From contig NZ_JACHXZ010000004.1 in the NCBI RefSeq assembly GCF_014192475.1, positions 237,348-301,347 on the forward strand: a DNA stretch of 64,000 bases, given 5' to 3'. The position numbers and the translations under genes are program-made. Position 1 is the first letter of the stretch, and each line of letters opens with the position of its first letter. This DNA is from Simiduia aestuariiviva. GTDB taxonomy: Bacteria; Pseudomonadota; Gammaproteobacteria; Pseudomonadales; Cellvibrionaceae. Under the pieces are notes generated by a model. It was not told where the DNA came from and did no database searches. It saw nothing but the letters and a program-made list of their open reading frames with translations. Below, in pieces: positions 37,434 through 46,800 of this stretch.

Positions 37434-39437
37434 TTAACGCCAGTCATCGTCACCTAGAAACGCCAATAGATTGCGTTCCCGTTCATCCCCACGCAATGTA
37501 AATTTTCGCTCAATGCGATGCCGTTGTTCCAATCTCGACTGCGCAAAGCGTTGAATTTTAAAACCCAACCAACTGCCAAGCATCGGCAGTGATAAAAATG
37601 GGCTCAAGGCCTGCTGAACTCGAGCCGCATACACCTGCACCAAAGGATCTTGTCGAGACAAAATGTACTCTACACTACCTGGATCCCCTTGGCGCGCACA
37701 GCGGCCTTCAAGCTGCCGGTCTATTCTGCGCGCATCCTGTAGCTCGGCAATGATGACATGCAAGCCGCCAGCGTCACGCACGTCATTATGGAGCTTAATA
37801 TCGGTTCCACGACCTGCCATAGAAGTGGCAATGGTAACTGCCCGCGGCTGCCCTGCGGCCGCCACAACGGCAGCTTCATCGGCGTCTTGCTTAGCAGTGA
37901 GCAATTGCACCGGAATTCCCGCAGCGATCATAAGCTCTTCAAGCCGGTGAGATAGGGCGACCGTTGCAGTACCAACCAAGACACTGCGGCCCTTGGCAAT
38001 CTCACGCTCAACGGCCTGGATAATGCGAGATTCTTTCTCAGCTAAGGTCGGCACAACTTGATGTTTCAATAGCTTACGACGACTTGCCCGAAGCAGCGGC
38101 ACCTTCACCAAACGCAAACCGTAGACCCCAAAAAGTTCATGCCCCACTTCCTGCGCTGTTCCACTCATACCCGACAGGTAGAAATACTTCCGGAAGAATT
38201 TTTGATAGCTTATTTTAGCCAACGTCTTCTGCGGGCTGGTGAGCTCGCAGGATTCCTTAATCTCGATCAGTTGATGTAGACCACCCTCCCAAGAGCGATC
38301 TTCAGCTAGCCGCCCCGTATACTCATCTACAATCATGACTTTATCGTCGCGCACAATATAATGCTTATCGCGTTCAAAAAAATGCAGCGCACTCAGCGCC
38401 ATTGTCACTAATTCCATTGCCCGCGCTCGAAGATACCAACCCTTCGGCGCGCCCTCATAACACCAGTCACGCGCCTCAATCGCGTCACGCGCGCGATCCG
38501 TAAGGACTGCTCGTCGGTTTTTTTCATCGAGAAAGAAATCTAATTCCTCTACCAGATCTTGGGTGAAACTCATTACTGCATTTAGCAACGCTTCACTGTC
38601 CTTTAGGGCCACTTCTCCGCCTGATATCACGAGCGGCGTGCGCGACTCATCGATCAACACACTATCCGCTTCATCCACTATGGCAAACACCAGACCTTGA
38701 TGCATCAGACGATCGATAGTCGCGATTCCTTTCAATTGATTCCTATAGATGTCATGGGCGCCTCGAGCCTCGCCTAACACTATGCTGTCCTTAAGATAAT
38801 CGAAAACCAATTCATTATTCGAGGTATAGACGATGTCGGCGGCGTAACATGTCTGTCTTTCTGCTAACGTGCGCTCATTGATTATGACCGAACAATGCAA
38901 CCCTAAATACTTGAATAGGGGCTGCATTTCCTCACAGTCGCGCTCCGCCAAATAATCATTTGTGGTGATTAAATGAACCTTAATACCCGCCAACGCCGCA
39001 GTTGCAGAAGCTAGCGTACAGGCGAGGGTTTTACCTTCACCGGTCGCCATCTCAGCCATCATGCCTTGCAACATGAAAAAAGACGCTTTTATTTGAGTGG
39101 TGTGATGTCGCATACCTAGAGATCGCCCTGAGGCCTCTCTAATCAATGCAAATGCGCTTATAACACGCTGGCGATTGAGCGCCTTGCCAGTCAATTCAGC
39201 GCGCAATGCCGTCAATTTCTGTAAGAACTCAGCCTCGTTAAGTTGTGCCAACGCCTCAGATGCCCGCACCACTTGCGCAGCAAAGTGCGAGGGCCGCAAG
39301 CACAACCGAAGCAAGGGCCAGAAAATCACGATGTAGACCTTGCGAGCCAGCCTATCGAACCACGACAAGGCCAACGCTGGGCGCTCCGGTCGCAGCTGCT
39401 CCGATGTGGGTATACGTCTTGGAAAGCGGTTAAACAT
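37434..39437 (-). CDS. Short SecA-like translocase ATPase
   Basis: 667 residues against about 900 for housekeeping SecA. Walker A ATGEGKT (131-137), TTNDYLAERD, TSNNELVFDYLKD, Walker B VDEADSVLIDESRTPL (254-269), a cross-linking domain ending in IVDEYTGRLAEDRSWEGGLHQ, GMSGTA, ATSMAGRGTDIKL and DRQLEGRCARQGDPGS are all intact, so it should be an active ATPase. The sequence stops soon after the second motor domain: most of the helical scaffold/wing region and the C-terminal zinc-binding/SecB tail are missing. A hydrophobic patch (VYIVIFWPLLRLCL, 34-47) may associate with the membrane. It overlaps the M50 gene by 8 bp. I infer a dedicated export motor. Confidence 0.9.
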   Translation of the reverse strand: MFNRFPRRIPTSEQLRPERPALALSWFDRLARKVYIVIFWPLLRLCLRPSHFAAQVVRASEALAQLNEAEFLQKLTALRAELTGKALNRQRVISAFALIREASGRSLGMRHHTTQIKASFFMLQGMMAEMATGEGKTLACTLASATAALAGIKVHLITTNDYLAERDCEEMQPLFKYLGLHCSVIINERTLAERQTCYAADIVYTSNNELVFDYLKDSIVLGEARGAHDIYRNQLKGIATIDRLMHQGLVFAIVDEADSVLIDESRTPLVISGGEVALKDSEALLNAVMSFTQDLVEELDFFLDEKNRRAVLTDRARDAIEARDWCYEGAPKGWYLRARAMELVTMALSALHFFERDKHYIVRDDKVMIVDEYTGRLAEDRSWEGGLHQLIEIKESCELTSPQKTLAKISYQKFFRKYFYLSGMSGTAQEVGHELFGVYGLRLVKVPLLRASRRKLLKHQVVPTLAEKESRIIQAVEREIAKGRSVLVGTATVALSHRLEELMIAAGIPVQLLTAKQDADEAAVVAAAGQPRAVTIATSMAGRGTDIKLHNDVRDAGGLHVIIAELQDARRIDRQLEGRCARQGDPGSVEYILSRQDPLVQVYAARVQQALSPFLSLPMLGSWLGFKIQRFAQSRLEQRHRIERKFTLRGDERERNLLAFLGDDDWR

Positions 39438-41589
39438 CTAGCTGCTCAATAAACACTTGTCGCAGTTCGCGATACCAACGCCAACCCAATGGCTCTGGAC
39501 TCAATTGAAATTTGATGTAAACACGTTCGTGGACTCGCAGTAGTTTTCCGGATGTAACAGCCACATCTAGCGTTATATAGTTCTCGACAGCGCGTATTTC
39601 CTCTGTGCTAGAGGGATCAATTACAATGCTTCCACCACCGGTCTCTGTGAGAATCGCACTGGGTAATACTTTGCTAACTCTGGGCACTACGGTATCTAAC
39701 GCTGCCGACAAAGTCGTCGAGCGGTCGACCGCTTTACGAACCACCACTCCTTGCAATCGATCCAATACAACATCTGCCTGATACTCTGGCAAGGCCGTGC
39801 GAACCGATAAAGGCATTGCAGCATCCGCTTTAGCATCCTTATTATCAATTACATAGCCAATGAGTTCACCGCGCCGAATAAATTGGTCCCGCTCAAACGG
39901 CCGCTTTTGGTATACCAGCTGACCCGATGCGGGTGCATACTTTTGGGTATTCGCTAGCGCAGACTTAACACTGTCCAGCTCTTCCTCAAACCGCTGCATT
40001 TCGGCTGCCAATTGCAGCGATTTGGTACGATCTGCATAGGCCGATCGAACACGTGCACGCGCCTCCTGAAGCTGCGCCTCCAAGAGCGCTGCGCTGTCTT
40101 TCAGTTCATGATTTTCTAAGCCAAATAACAGGTCTTCATGGGTCACCTGATCACTATCAGATCGCTCTATAAACGCCACAAAGCCTGACTCAGATGCGTA
40201 AATTCGCCTCGATTCATCTGGCCACACCACCCCGTCCGTTGTATAGCTATAGGGCATTGGCAACAGGAAAAGTAGACTAGAAAGCCCTAGCGCAGTGCAA
40301 CCAACCACCCATTTAGGATCTCGCCCCTGTACGCGAAATACTTGTTCCCGAAATGGTAGAGATACGGTTTTCATAAACGGAATAAACCAGCTAGAAATGA
40401 GTGTCCAAATACCTATCACCAAGCCCGCGATAAAATAGTGCGCGGCAACAAAAAGGAAAATTGAAATACTGATGAAGATTCGGTAGCAAAATGCAAATAG
40501 ATTGTAAAAAAACAGCCAATACCTTTCGCGCTTATCGCTGCTTGGATCTTCTAATTCCTTAAACCCAAAAAGGTATTTTTTAACCAGAAACCCCCAATAA
40601 GACACCGACTTTTTTGCCAAACCGGGAATTTCTAAATAATCAGACAGAATGTAATACGCATCAAATTTAAGTAACGGGTTACCGTTAAACAGCAATGTGG
40701 ATACCCCAGCCATAAAGGCAATGTTATATAAAATTGCCTTTGATAAGCCGTCGCTGGCATAGCTCCAAAGAATCACCGCCAACGCCGCTATGAACAGCTC
40801 CACAATTATGCCCGCAGCCGCAACCATCATGCGCTGACGCTTATCGGTGAACACTGCGGACTCGGAGGCATCGACGTAAGGCATTGGAAAAAACACCAAG
40901 AACATGATGCCTACTTCGTGAACTTGCCCGCCATATCGACGCACGGCATAAGCATGCCCTAATTCATGGATGATCTTTATCAGTGGATAAAGCAACCACA
41001 ACAACATTAAGTTCTCGGCCGCTAATAATCGATCAGCCATATTGCTCGTCAATGCTTCAAAATTCTGCACTGCGATGAAACAGCCCCACGCCAAGATGGC
41101 TAGATAGAGCAGCCAAACTCTAGGCTTCAACAACGGATCGAGTACCGGGCACAGTGAATCTAATAATCGGGTCGGATCGAACAATGGGATTTGTAACGAA
41201 ATCGGCGAATAGACTTTTTGTAAGGACTTTCGCTCTTTCTTCTGTCCGCGGCGAGTGAAGAGATCACGGGCATTTGCAGGCACATTGAGGTAAATCATGT
41301 CAGCTTGGTAAAGGCTTGCAAGCAAGGAGATGATATCTTCCTGAGTTGGCATATCGTGCTTTAGCTGATCGCCGGCCAACGTCCATATATCATTTAAACT
41401 GCGCTCGCCATTCATTAGACCCACTACCTGATAGGCCTGCGGTGAAAAAAGTTGTACGGTGCCTGCAACGGGATCCCGCAGGGTGTACCAGATTTCGCCT
41501 CGCTTTGGCTGGGGGGCTACATCAACCTGCGGCTTTATGCGCGGCGTCAGCTTTTCCACTAAATACCAATTTTTGCTGAACAGCCCCAT
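39430..41589 (-). CDS. PqqD-like / M50 metalloprotease / HlyD-adaptor fusion, multi-pass membrane protein
   Basis: 719 residues. N-terminal ~100 residues resemble a PqqD/RRE-like winged helix (LRDPVAGTVQLFSPQAYQVV..MNGERSLNDIW). The membrane part starts near 155. HELGH at 208-212 is the zinc motif of site-2-protease (M50) enzymes, and GNPLLKFDAYY supplies the distal Asp. Several more helices follow to about 450. The C-terminal ~260 residues are a periplasmic adaptor: lipoyl half, coiled-coil hairpin (about 510-560), second half and barrel. Such M50-HlyD fusions occur beside peptide- or protein-export genes. Whether it cleaves the cargo or only anchors is unknown. It starts 2 bp after the GAF-HlyD stop. 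Confidence 0.85.
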   Translation of the reverse strand: MGLFSKNWYLVEKLTPRIKPQVDVAPQPKRGEIWYTLRDPVAGTVQLFSPQAYQVVGLMNGERSLNDIWTLAGDQLKHDMPTQEDIISLLASLYQADMIYLNVPANARDLFTRRGQKKERKSLQKVYSPISLQIPLFDPTRLLDSLCPVLDPLLKPRVWLLYLAILAWGCFIAVQNFEALTSNMADRLLAAENLMLLWLLYPLIKIIHELGHAYAVRRYGGQVHEVGIMFLVFFPMPYVDASESAVFTDKRQRMMVAAAGIIVELFIAALAVILWSYASDGLSKAILYNIAFMAGVSTLLFNGNPLLKFDAYYILSDYLEIPGLAKKSVSYWGFLVKKYLFGFKELEDPSSDKRERYWLFFYNLFAFCYRIFISISIFLFVAAHYFIAGLVIGIWTLISSWFIPFMKTVSLPFREQVFRVQGRDPKWVVGCTALGLSSLLFLLPMPYSYTTDGVVWPDESRRIYASESGFVAFIERSDSDQVTHEDLLFGLENHELKDSAALLEAQLQEARARVRSAYADRTKSLQLAAEMQRFEEELDSVKSALANTQKYAPASGQLVYQKRPFERDQFIRRGELIGYVIDNKDAKADAAMPLSVRTALPEYQADVVLDRLQGVVVRKAVDRSTTLSAALDTVVPRVSKVLPSAILTETGGGSIVIDPSSTEEIRAVENYITLDVAVTSGKLLRVHERVYIKFQLSPEPLGWRWYRELRQVFIEQLDV

Positions 41590-41590
41590 G

Positions 41591-43426
41591 CTACCCCCAG
41601 AAGGACCACAGCTTCAGCGAAAGCCAATGGCGTAGATCCCGGGTCCACATATCTATCAAAAGTTGCTCACCCACCTCAATTTTTCCAATGCCTACCAGGC
41701 CCGGTCGAAAAACCTGGTTGTCATTTTCGAAGGTGGCCTCGACTCGGAACACCGTAGTGCCGTCACGCACTTCAGCAACTGGCGTTAAATTAGTCACTTC
41801 AAAATTAAAGGTGTGGTCTGTTGCCGATGAAAATACCACGCGCCCACGCTGCCCCAACTCCACTTCGGCAATATTGAATTCACTAACGAATAAAATGAGC
41901 CGGTAATCCGTCATCGGAGAAATTCTGAACAACTCATCGCCCTGATTAATTGCCGCGCCTACCTGTTGACTTAAATCGCCGCTGACCACCAATGCATCGT
42001 AAGGCGCCTGAACTCGTGCGCGCTCTAGATCGCGATCCGCAGACGCCAGCTGGGCTTTCGCTTGCTCGACCTTGGCTAAAAATATTTGCGCTTGCGCCCT
42101 ATCTCCTTCTGCCAGCGCCTCTGTATATTGCTTATTGGCCTGGGAAAGCTGGCTAATCGCCTGAATTTTAGTAAGCCTAAGATCGCGGTCATCCATTGCC
42201 AAAAGCTCGGCGCCTTTCGCAACTTGATCGCCAGCGCGCACATTCGCACTTTTCAAATAGCCGCTGAAGGGCGCTGATATCAAGCGTATCGCGGACGGCT
42301 CCAGCTCTGCGTCAGCACTAATACGGTAGTTACCAGTGACCACACTAAAAAATAGCACTGAAGCAAGCACACACAATGCTACAACTTTTCGCTTTACGTA
42401 ACCGTGCGCAAACAATTTCTCTTGTTGGACTTTTAGTCTTCGTGCCAATACCTGCCAAATTGATAGATCAGCCAATCGCTTGGTTTCATAGCAGGCGCCA
42501 GCTAGAGAAAGGTGTGCATCTATAGCATCCAGCTCCGCGATTGAAAAACTCACCGTTGCAGGGCGCTCAAATGTAAGCACAAGGTAGGACTTTTGATTAG
42601 CAAAAACCGGCACACAGGCTATACACGCATTATTTTGTGCTACCGACAACTTTTCGAGCTGTACATATATTCCGACATCGTCGTCTTTGCGTGGCCAGCA
42701 GAGCCGTCGCTGTTGATCAATGGCCTCCTGCATAGCAAGCCGTATTTTTTTTGTGACAGCGCTATTGAGTGCGTGGTCACTGCTGCCCGACACAACTTGC
42801 AGTACCGCCTCGCCGCCATGAACTTCACCAATACACACGCGATCACAGCTATAGGTTTTAGCCAAGTAATCGGCCCATTGAAGGCCGACTTCATTTATTG
42901 CCTGTGATTTATTCATTGTCAGGATGCCGTCGAGCAGCTGCTCTTGTTGCATTCCCCGCTGGCGTTGCTGCTCCAATAATTGCTTCCGGAGTCTTACTTC
43001 TAGCCACAAACACACTTTTTCGACTTGGCTCAGTACCGACTCAATCTCCGCATCGCCGTAGTCAAAACGGCAAGCAAAGACGGCACAAATGCGTTCATCA
43101 ATTGATACTGGATAGGCTAATCCGCAGACAGATGTACCCTGTGCAGGTGGCACCACAATGGCTCGCTGACATTCGATGCTATCTTCAATAAGATTGCCAA
43201 GTTCCTGTATATCAGCGCAGGGATTCGGCCACAGTGCCGTTGGCTTTAATGATTCGCCGGCTTCAGTTAAGGTCAATAATGCCGACGCAAGTGCAGGAAT
43301 TTCTGTTAAGACAAATTGCAGCCAATAGTCTGCCCACTGAGGCTGTTCCGCGAGTTGATTCAAAGCGTCTAATGATACGCTTTGACGTTCAACTAGGTGC
43401 ACATTGGCCTTAGGTATTTCGTGCAT
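41591..43426 (-). CDS. GAF-domain / HlyD-adaptor fusion protein
   Basis: 611 residues. The cytoplasmic N-terminal ~340 contain a GAF-like region (about 150-310; HALNSAVTKKIRLAMQEAID and NACIACVPVFANQKSYLVLTF). A single transmembrane helix (about 344-365, VVALCVLASVLFFSVVTG) leads into a periplasmic HlyD-like adaptor: RLISAPFSGYLKSANVRAGDQVAKG, coiled coil, VQAPYDALVVSGDLSQQVG and a barrel. An intracellular sensor module fused to an export adaptor suggests that transport is gated by a cytoplasmic signal. Translationally linked to the M50-HlyD gene (1-bp gap). Confidence 0.85.
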   Translation of the reverse strand: MHEIPKANVHLVERQSVSLDALNQLAEQPQWADYWLQFVLTEIPALASALLTLTEAGESLKPTALWPNPCADIQELGNLIEDSIECQRAIVVPPAQGTSVCGLAYPVSIDERICAVFACRFDYGDAEIESVLSQVEKVCLWLEVRLRKQLLEQQRQRGMQQEQLLDGILTMNKSQAINEVGLQWADYLAKTYSCDRVCIGEVHGGEAVLQVVSGSSDHALNSAVTKKIRLAMQEAIDQQRRLCWPRKDDDVGIYVQLEKLSVAQNNACIACVPVFANQKSYLVLTFERPATVSFSIAELDAIDAHLSLAGACYETKRLADLSIWQVLARRLKVQQEKLFAHGYVKRKVVALCVLASVLFFSVVTGNYRISADAELEPSAIRLISAPFSGYLKSANVRAGDQVAKGAELLAMDDRDLRLTKIQAISQLSQANKQYTEALAEGDRAQAQIFLAKVEQAKAQLASADRDLERARVQAPYDALVVSGDLSQQVGAAINQGDELFRISPMTDYRLILFVSEFNIAEVELGQRGRVVFSSATDHTFNFEVTNLTPVAEVRDGTTVFRVEATFENDNQVFRPGLVGIGKIEVGEQLLIDMWTRDLRHWLSLKLWSFWG

Positions 43427-43493
43427 ATTAGCGATGATCCAGTCAACAATTTTGAGCGTGATATTTCAGACAAAACCGTTTTCAGCTAGAGAT

Positions 43494-43523
43494 AAAAAAG
43501 GCAAAGCTTGGGCTTTGCCTTTT
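43494..43523 (-). terminator. Terminator after DUF3467 gene
   Basis: GGCAAAGC/GCTTTGCC stem (43500-43507/43512-43519) with a T6 run on the minus strand. It may partly separate giant gene plus DUF3467 from the export genes, or set their ratio by attenuation. Confidence 0.8.
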
Positions 43524-43554
43524 AGGTCTATTGTGCGGCTAGCCAAGCTACCAA

Positions 43555-43839
43555 TTAAGGAGCATCGCCCACTTTACCAAAACGGTTTTCATACTCGTCT
43601 ACCACCTTGCCTAACAATACACTCAAACGTTTTGCCGCGTGCGGATTCAGGATAATGCGATCAGTGAGCGAAATCGCCACTTCCTTTTGCCCCGTGTGCC
43701 ACGTGGAGTTCGTGCCAAACAATAAGGTCACCTCTTCACGGGTGCTGGACACGTTACACACATTTGCATAGGTGCTTCGCATTTTGCTGTCATCCCAGGT
43801 GAGTTTGGGTGACGCCGCGCCTTTTTTTGTTTCAGCCAT
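43555..43839 (-). CDS. DUF3467 family protein
   Basis: 94 residues from the ATG at 43839 (AAGGAG 7 nt upstream; an earlier in-frame ATG has no such site). Conserved core YANVCNVSSTREEVTLLFGTN, then DRIILNPHAAKRLSVLLGKVVDEYENRFG. Function of DUF3467 is unknown. Small, soluble and cytoplasmic. It directly follows the giant gene (23-bp gap), so it may be a chaperone or escort of that protein; this is inference. Confidence 0.88.
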   Translation of the reverse strand: MAETKKGAASPKLTWDDSKMRSTYANVCNVSSTREEVTLLFGTNSTWHTGQKEVAISLTDRIILNPHAAKRLSVLLGKVVDEYENRFGKVGDAP

Positions 43840-43862
43840 GAAAGGCTCCTTGCTCATCAATA

Positions 43863-46800
43863 TTATTGTTTAGGTTTTAATTTACCATCATCCCAGGTGT
43901 ATACCTGTCGGCCATTCGGCCCATGACCTGCCAACCACGACGGCCCACTCTTCGTGCTCGGGCGCCCTACCGTCCAACCGCGCTGAGCAGAAACTGCGGC
44001 CAATAAGGCCGCCGCCTGCAATGCTGAGGCCGTGTCGCTATCGTCCTCGGTCGCTCGATTAGCTTCACCGTTGGATTGTGGTTGATCGGTCTCTGAATCG
44101 AGAGTACACGCCGTCGCACCTTCCGGCAACTCGACTGGCTGTCCATCCGCATCCAGCGGATTCATACACTCTTGCTCATGGCTATTGGTACCTTCAGTAC
44201 CTGCCTCACCACCCGTGGCAGGTGCTGGAAGGTTCTGTAGAAATTGTATCATTTGCTCATCAGTTAGCTGAGCAACATCACTACTGGAACCCACCGGTGC
44301 CAAGGATAAGGCCGCATCGGATTTGATGTTACTGACATCCACTTCCGTCACACGCAGTAACGTTTGCAAACGCAATTCCGCAACTACACCACGATTGTTG
44401 TATAGCTCCTCTTGATTACCTCCAATAAGATCTAAGCCTGAAGGTACGGCTGAAACCACAACACCATCGGTGTCCGGCACTGCCGTAATTCGACCGTAGT
44501 TGCCCAACATAATGTCGGTGGTAAAGCGACCCACAAACGCATCAGCGCCGGCACCGCCGAGCATCCAATCAAAGCCCGAACCACCAATCAGGGTGTCGTT
44601 ACCGCCCTGACCCAAGTCTGACGTATCCACATAGAACTGGTTTAACTCATCAAATCCGATAACACCAAAGTCACCAAACAGAATGTCGTCGCCCTGCTCT
44701 CCATTCAAAAGATCGTCGCCACCGCCACCGAAGGCCCAGTCATCGCCACTGCCCAGCAGCAGGTTGTCATTACCTCCCAATGGCACGGTGGTGGTTATTG
44801 CCTCAACAAAGTCGTTGTCGATGTAGCTTAACTCGCCCTGATCACCGAATACGATATCGTCACCTGCACCCGCATTGACGACATCGCTGCCGAGACCAGC
44901 CAAGATACGATCGCTGCCTGCGCCGGAATTGATAGTGTCGTCACCTGCCGTGTCGATCGAGACATCGGTTGTCGCCATGAAGGTGATGAAGCCTTGGCTA
45001 TCGTAGGTTATGAAACCGTTGTCGCCGATGATGTTGTCATCGCCATTGCCGGTAGTGACGAGATCATCACCACGGCCTGCGAGCACGGTATTGCCGCCGT
45101 TACCCAGAATAAACTGATCGTCACCACCAAGTGCTAACTCGCGGGTTTCGACCAGCTGCAGAGTGCCGGCACTGTTTAACGTTATATCGCCGTTATCGGC
45201 AATGAAGGTGTTGTGACCATTGGCAGCGGTCACCACATCGGCACCATCGCCGAGGATTGCCATCGTATTTGCGCTACCAATGGTCACTCGATCAGCGCCA
45301 CCGAGCCCGGCTAGATCACTGTTCATCGCTATGAGGATGTTTTCTTCAAAGCTCAGGCGCCCTGTATCAGCGAGTAACCGCAACTCACCGTTGCCACTGA
45401 TCACTGTGTCCTGACCCAGGCCCGCAATCACGCGATTAAAGCCACTGCCAACCAACAGGGTATCGTTACCCGCGGTGGCGGCGGTGAGGTCGGTACTTTG
45501 CATCAATGATACAAAACCGTTGGCGTCGTAATCGATTTGACCGTTGTCGCCGATTACGTCATCGGCACCGTTACCGGTGGTGACTGTGTCACTGCCAAAG
45601 CCGGCAATAACGGTATTGTCGCCATTGCCCAGGGTGACCTTATCGTCTCCACCCTGTGCGCGGCTGGTGCTAACCAGTTGCGTCAGTACGCCGGATGTTG
45701 TCCAGGTAATTTGACCGTTGTCGGCCAGCACTTGATGATTACCGTTGGCGGCAGTCAGTTGATCCGCACCTGTGCCCAGTATCAAGACGGCGTTACCTGC
45801 GCCCAAATTGACACTGTCGTTACCGCCCAGTGTTTCCTCTAGACTGCGCGCAGACACTAGCACGCCGGCGCTGTAAACAAACTCGCCGTTGTCACCCAAC
45901 AGGTGATCCACGCCCGCCAATGCCGTCACACTGTCATCGCCCAAGCCGGCAATGACGACGCTGTCGCCGCTACCGAGCGCCAAGGTGTCATTACCACCAA
46001 AGGTGGTTGCTGTGCTGATGGCTTGCGCTAGCACGCCGTTGGTGAATACAAAATTGCCGTTATCACCCAGCACCCTGTCGGTACCTGCACCGATGCTCAC
46101 GGTATCGCTGCCGGTACCGGCAATCACCAATGTGTCACCATCGAACAGCATAAGACTGTCGTCAGCACCCTGTTGCGTTACGATGCTCTTGGCACTTTCG
46201 ATAATGCCGCCTGCACTCCACAGAATTTCGCCGTTGTCGCCCAATACCGTATCGGTGCCGACACCAGTAGTGACCGTGTCTTGGCCGTTACCTGCGATGA
46301 CAACCGCATTGCCATCGCCCAGTGTGAGCAGATCGCTGTCGCCTTCCGTGGTTTCGGTAGACGTCGCGCGAATTAACACTTGGTCGAGATAGGCAAGCTG
46401 ACCGTTATCGCCCAGCACATGCTCATCGCCGCTGCCACTGGTGACTGTGTCCTGACCCAGGCCCGCAATTACGCGATTGAAACCACTGCCAACCAACAGG
46501 GTATCGTTACCCGCGGTGGCGGCGATGAGGTCGGTGCTTTGAATCAATGACACAAAACCGTTGGCGTCGTAATCGATTTGACCGTTGTCGCCCATAATTA
46601 CGTCATTGCCACTGCCAGTCACAACGCTGTCATTACCGAAACCGGCCACGACCGTATTGCTGCCATTGCCGAGCGTAATGTTATCGGTGCCACCCTCACT
46701 GAGGGCGGTTGAAACGATTTGTGTCAGAACGCCTGTGGCGTTCCACGTCATGGCGCCGTTGTCGCCGAGTACCCAGTGATCGCCACTGCCGGAGACCAAG

